DNA of 64,000 bases from Semisulcospira habei (Eukaryota > Mollusca > Gastropoda > Semisulcospiridae). Shown in pieces: positions 46,417 through 57,350 of this stretch. A program made the position numbers and the translations under genes. Below the pieces are notes generated by a model. That model was not told the origin of the DNA, did no database searches, and saw only the letters and a list, made by a program, of their open reading frames with translations. The first letter of the stretch is position 1. Every line of letters begins with the position of its first letter. Where the stretch lies: the NCBI GenBank assembly GCA_036245525.1, contig BTPG01000002.1:124294951-124358950 (forward strand), in the 5' to 3' direction.

Positions 46417-47208
46417 TTATATCATTCACATCACTCAGAAGGAAAAGCACAGTACCTCAGACATACATTAAGATGACAATGTTCACATATGACAGACAAC
46501 AGTTCCTTGTTGGTGCATCCCCCCACAGCACAAGAAATTTTTCGAGTCCTTGTGTATTCAACAGATGTTTTTGGCAAAAAATCCTGTTTAACAAAAAAAT
46601 TACATTAATTCTGCACACTGTAACATACATACTAAAGCTGCAGCCATCTGCCAACACTAGGGTGGATAGGGTGGATTTTGATTGCTAAAATTCTGAGATA
46701 CAACAGGTTATCAATGCTGTCTTGCCTCACTCCATGTGAGCAGGCACAAATAACAAAGGTTCTCTACTGCTCCTGGAACACATCTGTGGAACTTTTCTAT
46801 GTACAAAGGAGGAGAAGAGCAGAAGGCTCTTGTATTTTACATTTAAACTATAAGTTCAGTTAGCCCTTATCTGAAGCACAATTGTTAGACTTACTAAGAA
46901 CATTTACAAAGGAGATACTGCAAAATATTAACCCCTCTATTGGAGCAAACTGTTTGTATGTTACTGGTTCTGTGTTTGAGTGGCTGGTCGCCATACGCTG
47001 CACATATTAACGTGTTCAGCTTGTTATGCGATAGTATGGTCGTATGTCCTAAAAATAGTTCTGTTAAAAAACAACACTTACACTGAACAAAACATTTAAC
47101 CCATATCATACTGAGGCTAAAAGCTTCAAATTTGTACACACTGCCATATGCAAGCTACATTATAGTACTTACAGTAAGTTACAGATAAGGATATAGACCA
47201 ACGGATTT

Positions 47209-47278
47209 AGTTCAAGGGTAGTGCCAGAATAGCTTGTCGCCTAGAGGTGCCAAGCTATTCTAGCACTACCCTTGAACT
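47209..47278. repeat. Near-perfect 28-bp inverted repeat (hairpin)
   Basis: Arms 47209-47236 and 47251-47278 match at 27 of 28 positions around a 14-bp spacer. They start AGTTCAAGGGTAG and end CTACCCTTGAACT. Too short for a coding element; a MITE or structured RNA locus is possible. Confidence 0.75.
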
Positions 47279-47279
47279 A

Positions 47280-48285
47280 TTTTAGTCAAACTTATTTCAC
47301 ACACTGGTGTATTCCGAATGATAAGGGTTAAGTGATAAAAATAAGTGAACAAAGGTATATCAGACACTGTTCACTAGAGTTTATTCCCTTATTCTTATCT
47401 TATTGGTCACTGTATAACGGTCACTTTTCCTCTGTCCCCTGGGTGGCTGTTATATACGGGGTTGACTGTCCAGTGTTCTTTATTCAATTGTAAAGTATGA
47501 ACAGACCAGTTTTCAGCTTGATCACATAACTATCGCATGTAACAATTTGGACGGCTACACGTCACTACTCATTACTAGGTCAGCTGAGTGTACTTATGAC
47601 ACAATATTTCTAGTTCAATGTTAATCTGTGTTCATCCACATTTTTACTTGCTGGACTTGTAATATTTTGCTAAAAATTCTGTTTATTACTGCGACATCAT
47701 AGCTCATTTAATGTGGCCTGTTGCTTGTAGTAACCGTAATAATTTGTCTAATTTTTGTGTCTATTAAGCGACAGTAACAAACATGCAAGTTTCTTCTTTT
47801 TAGTCTGTAGATACTGTCACAAGATGAAGCAGAGGGTGAATTTGAAGTGCAATTCCTGAAGGAGACCAAGGATAGAGATAATGAATTGGAGAATCCTCGG
47901 TCAGGATTTCCATTGTTTTCAAGCCGACCCTAAAAACAAGGTTAATTTGGCCATCACCCTCTTCACCTACTACAAAGTCCCTACCATTTTTCAGTGCACT
48001 CGGTACATTTTTTAATCATCAGAGACAGACCCCACCTATATCACTAATGCCTCATCGATCTCTAAAAACAATTTATTATAATCATCGCCACACATAACCC
48101 ACACAAAACCAAATCAATACCGCCCCATGCATCACATAACAGGGCCGATTTCTGAGGAACGCTATTTTCTCATTCAGGAAACATTAATTGGAAACCGGCT
48201 AGCTAAAAGCGAGCATAGGTGAATCGAGCCCACGCGCTAGGCAGACGGCCGAGTAATCAATGTTGCTATAGTCATTGTTTACCTC
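47280..48285. other. Non-coding spacer
   Basis: No exon, RNA gene or element terminus could be supported. Confidence 0.4.
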
Positions 48286-48288
48286 AGA

Positions 48289-48762
48289 AACCGTGATAAC
48301 GCCGTCAGCGTGGTTGTCATGTCCAGTTCTATCGAAGAAACTACGATAACTCCAAGGGTGTTAACAGAAGATTGAGGATTTAGTGTTTGTGTTATGTCAT
48401 TTAACTCTGTGTTCTGTCTCTCATTTCTTCTTCGTTGTTCACGATAACAATTGGTTCTGTTTAGATAAGGCTCAATCTTTCGTTAACACCCTTGGCGATA
48501 ACGCCATCAGCGTGGTTGTCATGGTTGGTTCTCTCCATTTACCTTAGAAACGGCGATAACGCCATCAGCATGGTTGTCATGGTCAGTTTCCTTTGTTTAC
48601 CTTAGAAAGCACAACGACGCCGTTAAGGCCCAGGGTGCTAACAGAGGATTGAGGATTTTGTGTTGTCATTTAACTCTGTGTTCCTGATTTTAAGTCTCTC
48701 ATATCTTAGTTCTCCACAACACAGAAGCGATAGCAATTGGTTTTGTTTAGATGAGGCTCCCT
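48289..48762. repeat. Local tandem duplications with GATAACGCCATCAGCGTGG motif
   Basis: The motif GATAACGCCRTCAGCRTGG with GTTGTCAT occurs three times (near 48296, 48500, 48556). A block of about 130 bp (GATTGAGGATTT...TTTAACTCTGTGTTC...CAATTGGTTYTGTTTAGAT) is duplicated at about 48349-48480 and 48628-48760. Confidence 0.75.
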
Positions 48763-48826
48763 TTATAAGTATTACAATAATGGGTAGACCATCGAAAACC
48801 GATGATGTCGTCATTGTGCATGACTT

Positions 48827-51391
48827 CTATTTGTGGGTGTGGGTGTGGCTGGCCAAGCCAATCCTGGAGCCACACCTGCGAGGGCAATGGGGGCACTGGA
48901 AGGTGGCTGTGGGGAGAGACGACACTGTCTTTCGGCGAGCTCTGGCACTGGTGATCTGTTCACGCCAATTGTGTTCAATGAGTGTGCAGGCTTTCCTGGT
49001 GGCAGCACGCCAGCCAGATCTGTCTAGTGCTTGTGCTTCAAGTTCCTTTACTGGGAAGACGCAGTACTTGAGGCTCTCTTTTATGCAGTCTTCGAAGCGT
49101 TTCTTTGGCCGTCCTTGCTTCCTGTGGCCTTTTGAGAGTGCACCATACAGAAGTTGGCGTGGCATGCAAGAATCATCCATGTGTATGACATGACCTGTCC
49201 AGCGAAGTTGTGTCTTTAAGATCAAGGCTTCAACACTCACTAAGCCAGCATTATCCAGGACATCCAGGTTTGTCACCTTGTCTTGCCATTTGATGCCCAT
49301 GAGTGAGCGCAGGGATCTCATGTTGAAACGTTCAAGCTGTTTGAGGTGCTTTCTGTACAGCGTCCATGACTCACAGCCATAGAGGAGGCTGGGGAGGACT
49401 ACTGCCTTGTAGACTTTGATCTTGGTGGAGAGCTTGATTTTGTTATTCAACACACGAGTGCGCAGACGACCCAGGGCTTGGCTGGCTTTGCTGATGCGAG
49501 CTGCGATTTTCTTGTCGTTAGTACCGTCAGAAGAGATGATGCTCCCCCGGTACCTGAACTGGTCGACAGTCTTCAGCTCGGTGCCTTCGATATACACTTT
49601 GGGTGGGTGGGGCTCTTGTGCCTGGGGCTGGTTGGTGCAGGACCTCGGTCTTGTTGAGACTGATGGTGAGGTCAAACAGTTGAGAGGCTTCCGAGAACCT
49701 GTTGACGATGGTCTGGAGGTCAGACTCCGTGTGCGCCATCAGTGCACAGTCATCGGCAAACAACGCCTCAAGAATCAGTCTCTCGATGGTCTTGGTCCTG
49801 GCGTTCAGTCGACAGAGGTCGAAGAGAGAGCCGTCTAGTCTGTACTTCAAGTACACTCCCTTCTCAAGGTCACGTACTGCATGGGTCAGGACACACGTGA
49901 AGAACAGGTTGAACATCACGGGGGCAAGAACACAACCTTGTTCGACACCGTTGGAAATGTCGAAGGGTGCAGATGTGTTGCCGTTTGACTGGACAACTCC
50001 TACCATTCCATCATGGAAGAGGCGGATGATGTTGTTAACTTCCTGGGGCAGCCGAGCTTTGCGAGGATGACCCAAAGCGAATCTGTTCATGGTGTCGAAT
50101 GCTTTGGTCAAATCTATGAAGACAGCGTAGAGGTCCATGTGCTGCTCAATGCATTTCTCCTGTACCTGTCTCACAGAGAAGACCATATCGACTGTGCTGC
50201 GGCCGGGTCTGAAGCCACACTGAGCCTCTGGGAGTGCTTCCTCAGATACAGAGCTGATCAGGCAGTTGAGGATACTCTCGTGAGGATCTTGCCAGCAATG
50301 GACAAGAGTGAGATGCCTCGGTAATTGGCACAGTCTGCTTTGCTGCCCTTGTTCTTGAACAGGGAGACGATTGTAGCATCTCTAAATTCCTGTGGCATGT
50401 TCTCCTCTGACCAGATGCATGTCAGAATGTTGAGGAAGGCATCAAGGGTCTCAGGCCCAGCTGCTTTGAAGAGCTCTGCGGGGATGCCGTCCATGCCTGC
50501 AGTCTTGCCGGAGCTAGTCTGGTTGATCGCTTTCTTGACCTTGTCCAGGGTAGGCGGGAGGTCAAGGTCATCCAGAGTTGGCTTTTGGGGAATCACGTCC
50601 AGGGCCGCGGGGTCGACAGTGGAAGGCAGATTCAGCAGATTTGAGAAGTGTTCTCTCCAGCGCTCAGTGATGCTGCCTTTGCCCTTCAGCAAGGTGAAGC
50701 CGTCGGAAGAAAAGAGAGGGGTTGTGCTGGGTCTGGCAGGGCTGTAGACAGCTTTCATTGCGCTTAAAAACTCCTTGGAGTTGTTGGATTCAGCAAAGTG
50801 TTCAAGTTCTTTCGTCTTGCTGTCCCGCCAGGTGTCCTACATGTTACGGAGCTTTCTCTGGGCTTTTCTCTGGAGATGTTTGAAGCGGTCTTTCTTGGAC
50901 AAGGAGTTGGATGTCGTTCTGCCACTCGTTGAAGGCACTGCGCTTATGCTCCAGTAGCTTGTTGAGCTCTTCATTGTTCTCATTGAACCAATCCTGGTGT
51001 ACCCTCTGCTTGGGTCCAAGCACGTCTTTGGCAGACTCAGTCACCATCCCCTTGAACTGATTCCACATTTCAGTTGGGTTGCCAGTCAACGGTCCATGGG
51101 CAGTTAGCAGGTCATCAAGGTGGGACTGGAAGTTTTCCTTGACGTCCGGGCGCTTCAGCTTGGTCAGGCTGAATGAAGGTCGGGTGAGCTTCGGCCTCTT
51201 CCTGTGTGCTGGTGCAATGTGCTGGTGCAATAATAATAATACATAGTTTTTATATAGCGCCCTTCCCCACGAACAGCAAGCTCGGAGCGCTTTACAGCAC
51301 ATAAAAAATATTAAAAAGGAGAAAAATTAGAACGCACTCACTCTTTAAATAAACATCTGCTCGCACCATGTAGGCGCATTCCTAACATGAA

Positions 51392-51422
<31 letters not shown>

Positions 51423-52027
51423 ATCTACATGGGCTACCCACATACGGAAACAACCAACATATCCAGGCAGCACATCCAGACTAAGCTAATCTTGATATGC
51501 TACCTGCAATGTGCAGGTCGAGGACAGACTGCACCAGCCGATGGTCGGTCCAGCACTTGGCTCCTCTCACGGCTCTGGTGATTCTGACAACATGAGTATC
51601 CTGCTGGTGGACAATGACATAGTCTATGTTATGCCACTTGTTGTCTTGTACTTACTGAAGAGGGTGTTGGTGATGGCGAGTCCATTCTCAGCGCACAATG
51701 TCAGCAGAAGCAGGCCATCGCTGTTCATCTTGCCCAGCCCATGTGGGCCCATCACTCCTTCCCAGCAGTCACATTCGCGCCCAACTCGAGCACTGAAGTC
51801 ACCAAGTACGATGAGTTTGTCACTTGCAGGGGTGGACTTCAGGAGGGAGTCGAGGCTCTCATAGAACGCCTCTTTGTCGTCATCGGCGTTGGTGAGTGTC
51901 GGAGCACAGGCGCTTATGATGGTGACATGTTGGGTGTGGGAGATGGGGAAACGGAGCTTCATCACTCGTTCGCTGATGCCAGTGGGAAGAGAAGGCAGCT
52001 GTCGGAGAAGTGTGGTGCAGATGGCGA
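48827..52027 (-). pseudogene. LINE E polyprotein: endonuclease, reverse transcriptase, zinc finger (broken)
   Basis: Endonuclease: TIISACAPTLTNADDD, VLGDFSARVGRECDCW, MNSDGLLLLTLC and, past a frameshift near 51624, CWTDHRLVQSVL. RT: SSGKTAGMDGIPAELFKAAG, NYRGISLLSIAGKILTR, AVFIDLTKAFDTMNR (catalytic Asp), NGVEQGCVLAPVMFNLFF and EALFADDCALMAHTESDLQ. Post-RT: VVLPSLLYGCESWTLYRKHL, QLRWTGHVIHMDD and GRPKKRFEDCIKESLK. A C2H2 finger CPHCPRRCGSRIGL..HTHTH and stop at 48827 follow. Frame breaks occur near 50258, 49600 and 50850. The finger probably binds nucleic acid, as in other LINE ORF2 tails. Confidence 0.85.
51223..51505 (-). mobile_element. SINE-like retroposon with L2-type tail, 9-bp target duplication
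   Basis: Flanked by GCAATGTGC (51214-51222 and 51506-51514). On the minus strand it ends GGGCGCTATATAAAAAC then (ATT)n, resembling the tails at 5300-5338 and 22030-22068. Contains a (CA)n stretch near 51389-51418. Its 5' end shows no clear pol III boxes. It lies in LINE E just after the endonuclease. Confidence 0.7.
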
Positions 52028-52060
52028 AGCATACAGACTAGGAACTGGAGATGTCCTGAA

Positions 52061-52099
52061 GTTAGTTAGTTAGTTATTTGGGTTTAACGCCGAGCAGGC
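52061..52099 (-). mobile_element. 39-bp LINE-tail insertion inside LINE copy B
   Basis: The insert is (GTTA)n then TTTGGGTTTAACGCCGAGCAGGC: the last 39 bases of the I/Nimb LINE, minus orientation. It is flanked by perfect 13-bp duplications GAGATGTCCTGAA (52048-52060 and 52100-52112). It begins in the loop of the terminal hairpin, so only the 3' arm of the stem was copied. Confidence 0.85.
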
Positions 52100-52480
52100 G
52101 AGATGTCCTGAAGGCGCTCAGACATATCCGCAGACCCTGATGGTGAATTGTGTTCAGACGCTGTAGCACAGACTTGGAAGCTGAGCTATACACCACAGAG
52201 CCGTAATCTAGTTTGGACCGAACAAGGGCCCGGTACGGTCGAAGTAAGAAAGTACGGTCCGCACCCCAGTCAGTACGACCGACGACACGAAGAACATCGA
52301 GAGCCTTCTGACAAAAGGTTCTAAGGTAATTAATATGGTTGCAGAAGGTAAGTCTTTTGTCAAAGATGAGCCCAGAAACTTTGCCTCCTCGGCCACTTTA
52401 ATCGGCACTCCAGCAATGCTCAGGCTAGGTTCTGGAAAAAATTTCATCTGGTTAGTAAAATGCACAGAGACTGTCTTGGA

Positions 52481-52863
52481 TTGATTGATTGTACATTGCT
52501 TAACGTCCCGACAGCAACAAGGCTTTCTCAGGACGTGCCTGCACTGCTTGTGAAAAAAAAACTAAACAGAAAATTGAATGTATGTCGCCAGCCGGTCAAA
52601 TACGTTAAATAAACCTACAACATGGGGCCTAAATAAAGCTAAGACCATTTAGCAACACACATCCAATATCAAGAGCTACAGGCAGTGCAGACAGTAGGGA
52701 GAGTTTTAAAAAGGCAAATACAGGTGAATGGACAAAGGGTAGACAGAAACACATGCCCCAGAATAGAGAGAAAAACCCACCCTGTGGGGCTGACCAGGGT
52801 GACCCTGGGAACTAAAAAATACCTAACCCCACCCAAGTCCCCCAAGGCAGACCCGGGTGGGGT
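52481..52863 (-). mobile_element. N1 non-autonomous retroposon, copy 1
   Basis: 383 bp. Minus orientation: 5' end CCCCACCCGGGTCTGCC, 3' hairpin ACGTCC...GGACGT (52503-52536), then TTAAGCAATGTACAATCAAT tail. Perfect 14-bp duplication GAGACTGTCTTGGA (52467-52480 and 52864-52877). No long ORF and no pol III boxes seen. Interrupts LINE B ORF2. Confidence 0.85.
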
Positions 52864-53731
52864 GAGACTGTCTTGGAGGGCGAGAACTTGAATCCATTGA
52901 GAGACACCCACCGCTGGATGCGATCAACGCACAGCTGCAAGCGCCTCTCAAGGGACACAAGTCCTTGACCACATGCGCACAAAGCAAAGTCATCAACAAA
53001 CAAAAAGCATTCAGAATCATCCTTGACGGCCTTTACAATATTATTAATTTTAATGCTAAATAAAACAGGAGATAGAATGCTGCCCTGTGGGACACCCATC
53101 TCCTGTTCAAAGGAGTCGGACAGGGTTGGGACATGGAACGACCGGTTAGTCAAAAAATTTTGAATAAAAACGGGCAGGTGCCCTTTAAAACCCATGTCCA
53201 ACAAGTCAGACATTATGCCATACTTCCAGGTAGTGTCATATGCCTTCTCAAGATCGAAGAAAATTGCATAGACATGCTGCTTGTTGACAAAAGCATCTTG
53301 AATAAATGATTCAAAGCGGACTAGATGGTCAGTTGTACTACGGAAGCGCAGGAAACCGAACTGGAGGTCTGTGAGGAGACCTTGTGACTCAAGATGCCAC
53401 ACCAGGCGGGCGTTGACCAGGCGCTCCATAGTTTTACATAAACATGATGTCAAAGCGATAGGCCAGTAGTTGCCCGGGTCGGAAGGATCCTTACCCGGCT
53501 TGAGGATCGGTACAACCACAGCCTGGTGACAAGATGGTGGAAAAAGACCAGTTCTCCAGATATGTTTAAAGGCCTTGAGAAGTACAAGGAGTGACCTCTC
53601 AGGCAGATGCGTTAGGAATTGATAGTGGATGGTATCTAGGCCAGCAGCAGAGTCATTACATTTCTGCAAGGCTTGCTGCAATTCTGATAATGTAAAAGGG
53701 GCATTATAGTCTTCTGAGTTATCGGACTTAA

Positions 53732-54832
53732 CCCTTTGAACCCTGAGTAAATAAGAAGTCTATATACCCTTCAGCCCTGACTTTATTTGAGAAATTTCTG
53801 TTGAAAATGGGTGTGCACTGTAAAATATTTGTAAATAATACTTTACAACAGATATCCCCATAAAGGTATATATGTACAGATTTGCCATTGGATGGACTAT
53901 CGTTTTATGGATTTGACCACACTGTGTCACGTGTGTCGTAATGCCTGTTGACAAAAATAGTGACAGGTGACAATAAACTTGAAAAAAATGTCTTTGGTGC
54001 ATGACAGGTCGCTGGTACTTAACATGCATCACTAAATAGGGTGTCTGTTAGTGTGACACATAAGTGTCCATGCATTTCCAGCATGCCGATACAACGTAAG
54101 GCCCTTACCTTGTCACCAGATATCAATGTTTACACCTGCCACTGATAAGGTATATCCACGGTCTAGACAACATGTAATAAGCGGCATCGAATGATGAGCA
54201 GTGTGTCTGTGTTGTGTCTCGTACACGATCGGATGGAAGTACCAGTGTTGTAAAGACTATACACGTACTACACGTGACTAATGTGTGTCGTTGGTGTCCA
54301 CAGAGTCACCTACAGGTGCACCAAGGTGTGGCATAAACAAACAAAAAAGGAATATCAATTAGAACCTCTGAATTCAGCATTAGAATCAAACTGTAAGTCA
54401 TTGCCGTTGTCAGTGCCTCAAACGGCGATCACTCCAGCTGGCACTGCCAACACGTGGTTATGCTGCCTCGCGGTAGGTAGGCACACATGTCCCAATACAT
54501 CAAAGCTATCTGCTTTTGAAACCATGTCTCCAAACACAAAATTGTATCACTCCGAATATCTACACATCCACTCGCCATTCCGACCGTAATTCCCACGCTA
54601 TTGCCGCAAAACTGACCGCATACCACAGACGAACGTACGTGTGTACTATCAGGCCGTGTACTGAGTGTAAACAGGATGTGTCAGTGCGAAGGGCGAGGTC
54701 ACCCCACACGCAGCGAGGCTCGCGCGTCACCGGGCGCGCGATACGAAACAACCGACACCACTGTAGCGGTTTCCCGGGTTCAACGGTATACGAGGCTGCC
54801 AACCGCTACAGCGGTTTGCCGGGTTCAAAGGG
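53732..54832. mobile_element. piggyBac-like non-autonomous element (1101 bp)
   Basis: Inverted termini CCCTTTGAACCC and GGGTTCAAAGGG are flanked by TTAA (53728-53731, 54833-54836). The uninterrupted LINE sequence at 30035-30070 confirms the insertion point (CGGACTCAAAATCAC in copy A). The right end carries a second inner motif pair, CCGCTACAGCGGTTT and GTAGCGGTTTCCCGGGTTCA. No transposase; the ORFs inside are unremarkable. Confidence 0.9.
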
Positions 54833-55863
54833 TTAAAATCACAAATACGAGACTCTCGCTTCTCCTTCTCTCTCTGGAAGAAGGGTGAATAATGCTCTGT
54901 TGAAGAATTATGGGCAATGGTGGAGGCAAGCAAATTGGCCAAAGCTTTTTTATCTGTGACCAAGCTGGCACCATCTCTAAGATGGCCGACAGAAGCCGAG
55001 CCACCCCTGCCCCTAATTCTTCGAATAGCCCTCCAGACTTTCTGGGACGGAGTCCGAGAAGTTAAAGATGAGATAAAGCGTCTCCAGGAAGTACGGCGTT
55101 CACGTTTAAAGATGTAACGGGCTTTCACCCTCTGTCTTTTAAAGGTAAAAATATTCACTTGCGACGGATTACGGAAAGCACGTCGCTGAGCAGATTTGCG
55201 CGCTTTTTGGGCCTTGCGGCACACCTCATTGAACCATGGTACTCTCGGCTTCCGAGGGACTGATGCGGAAGTTTTAGGGATGGTTTCACCCGCTACGTCC
55301 AACAAAATTGTAGTAAAAGAAGAAACAGGTTCTTCAGTAGACATGACCAGCTCCTCTGTAATACGAGACTGACAGAGGGAGGCAAACAGAGGCCAGTTAG
55401 CTTTCTTGAGATTCCAGCGCCCCACCGGCGGATCCTCCCCACAGCTGACTGATGACAGGACTACTGGGAAGTGGTCACTACCACACAGGTCGTTGTAAAC
55501 CTTCCAGTCAAAATCCAGCATGAGAGAAGGATCACACACAGTGAGGTCTAGAACAGAACTAGATCCTGAACCTGGGTTAGAGTATGTAGGTGAACCATCG
55601 TTAAAGACACATAGGTTAAGTTGAGAAAAAACATCTTCTAACATCTGACCTCTGCCATCATAGTGGTCACTACCCCAAAGGTGAGCGTGACCGTTAAAAT
55701 CCCCCATGAGAATAAAGGGAGGGGGCAGTTGATCTACTAAATTTAAAAAAATCATTACAACAGACCCGCAGGGATGGTGGCAGATAAATACTATATATGG
55801 TTATAGTCTTCTTTAAGGTAACCCGAGCTGCGACAGCCTGAAGACAGGTGTCAACACTAACGG

Positions 55864-56247
55864 TTGATTGATTGTACATTGCTTAACGTCCCGACAGCAA
55901 CAAGGCTTTCTCAGGACGTGCCTGCACTGCTTGTGAAAAAAAAATAAATAAACAGAACATGGAATGTATGTCGCCAGCCGGTCAAATACATTAAATAAAC
56001 CTAACACATGGGGCCTAAATAAAGCTAAGACCATTTAGCAACACACATCCAATATCAAGAGCTACAGGCAGTGCAGACAGTAGGGAGAGTTTTAAAAAGG
56101 CAAATACAGGTGAATGGACCTCGGGTAGACAGAAACACATGCCCCAGAATAGAGAGAAAAACCCACCCTGTGGGGCTGACCAGGGTGACCCTGGGAACTA
56201 AAAAATACCTAACCCCACCCAAGTCCCCCAGGGCAGACCCGGGTGGG
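55864..56247 (-). mobile_element. N1 copy 2
   Basis: 384 bp with the same ends as copy 1. 16-bp duplication GTGTCAACACTAACGG (55848-55863 and 56248-56263). Interrupts the endonuclease part of LINE B ORF2. Confidence 0.85.
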
Positions 56248-56494
56248 GTGTCAACACTAACGGGGCTTCATAAAAACTAGTTGCTAATGAGAAGAGCCAC
56301 TCCACCCGAGCGTCTCTCCGAATCAGAACCTTTATGGATAGCATTAAAACCATTAAAGGAGACAGGGTCAGAAGTTTTCAGGAAAGTCTCCTGAAGAGAT
56401 ATTACCGAGGGGTTATAGGACTTGACTAGAAGGCGTAATTCTTCAAAGTTGGTGTGAAAACCATGACAATTCCACTGAAGCACAGAGTACATGG

Positions 56495-57350
56495 TTAGGT
56501 TTTATGTGTAGGAGAAGAGTTCCTTCCCCCCTTTTCCTGTGCCTTGGAAGGAATCGAAGAAACAGAGGGGGGTCGACTCCCGGGCCTCCTCTGGTTCCTC
56601 GGAGATGACGGAGGAGAAGCTGCCGCATCACCAGCTATGACAACCTCCACCCCCTCCATCTGCTCCTCCAATGCTGCATATTTGTTTTGAAGGGGGACAT
56701 CAGTGTCCCCTTTCTGGGCCCGTACGCACAGCGGTCCCGTAACTTTCTTAGACTTCTGGGCCGGGGCAGCGTTCCTGCCGCCAGAGTTGGCGGCCTTAGA
56801 AGGCTGACCAGAGCCAGAAGCCTTTGTAGTAAGATTGACAGGTTTGGGTGGGGGCTGAGGCTTAGGGGCAGCAGAAGGCGGTGCCACCGGACCGGCAGTG
56901 TCCGCCTTCTGCGTTCCCTGGCTCCTCGTCACCACCGGAGGAGGGTTACTCTCCAGGGGCGAGAGGATCCGAGGCTCCGCCCCCAACCAAGAAGTTGGGG
57001 TTTGACAAGAGAAGTCTTTGGTGGGGCGCTTGCCTGCTACCGCAGCACTGAAAGTATACACAAAGTTGTTATTTGAGTTTGGCGCAGCCTCAGCTGCACC
57101 AGTGCTGAATCCTGCACTCGGAGCAAAAAGGTGACTGCCAAGCGTGTAATATGCAAAGAAGTACCCAACGGAGAAAGAAACACGCTTAGAAAAGACGGGT
57201 ACAACACAATTTATTAATATTTCGGGTAAATACCCTTTGTCAAAATAGACAAACAAACAAACAGAGAGATTAGCCGCTACTTATCTTCATTGGCAGAAAG
57301 AATGTGGGTTCTTTCTCCGTTGGGTACTTCTCTGCACTCGGAGATCCAAC
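56495..57350 (-). pseudogene. LINE copy B ORF1, C-terminal part
   Basis: Reads FVYTFSAAVAGKRPTKDFSC through the Pro/Ala/Ser-rich tail to AALEEQMEGVEVVIAGDAAA and a stop at 56495. The zinc knuckles are missing. About 60 bp present in copy A (before AGTGCTGAATCC) are deleted. A 208-bp fold-back splits the remaining 5' end, which is then cut off by N1 at 57351. Confidence 0.8.
57124..57331. mobile_element. 208-bp fold-back insertion with 12-bp target duplication
   Basis: Flanked by CTGCACTCGGAG (57112-57123 and 57332-57343). Contains a 22-bp perfect inverted repeat at 57158-57179 and 57309-57330 (GAAGTACCCAACGGAG...). The centre ATTTATTAATATTTCGGGTA with a following TTTGTCAAAATAGAC resembles Penelope-like terminal sequences; this is only a suggestion. 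Confidence 0.7.

Larger units (their letters stand above)
48776..52027 (-). mobile_element. LINE with C-terminal C2H2 finger, 5'-truncated (LINE E)
   Basis: Minus-strand AP endonuclease (about 52027-51515), RT (about 50758-49527) and C-terminal region (to 48827). A 283-bp retroposon interrupts it after the endonuclease. The 5' end joins LINE copy B abruptly at 52027/52028 inside the endonuclease. The clade is not assigned; similar elements with C2H2 tails are common in cnidarians, molluscs and fish. Confidence 0.85.
52113..56492 (-). pseudogene. LINE copy B ORF2 (endonuclease and RT; RNase H lost)
   Basis: Starts MYSVLQWNCHGFHTNFEELR at 56492, 2 nt after the ORF1 stop. Endonuclease continues at 55850-54837 (LMGDFNGHAHLWGS, GSDHFPVVLS). 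RT at 53731-52878 keeps GVPQGSILSPVLF and FLFVDDFAL. The region after RT continues to 52113 and then stops at the LINE E junction. Besides the insertions there is a frame shift near 55750 and one near 52350. RT itself is open over more than 280 codons. Confidence 0.85.
52028..57350 (-). mobile_element. I/Nimb LINE copy B, fragmented by five insertions
   Basis: Same family as copy A. The 3' part of ORF2 (RNase H) and the 3' UTR are missing at the left edge, where LINE E begins. The 5' part of ORF1 is missing on the right. Interruptions: a 39-bp LINE tail (52061), N1 (52481), a piggyBac-like element (53732), N1 (55864) and a 208-bp fold-back (57124). Each has its own target duplication. Confidence 0.9.

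Noticed and set aside
49416..50747. Plus-strand ORFs of 100-140 codons
   Set aside because: Antisense of LINE E.
54281..54888. ORFs inside the piggyBac-like element
   Set aside because: Too short and without DDE/DDD blocks; not a transposase.
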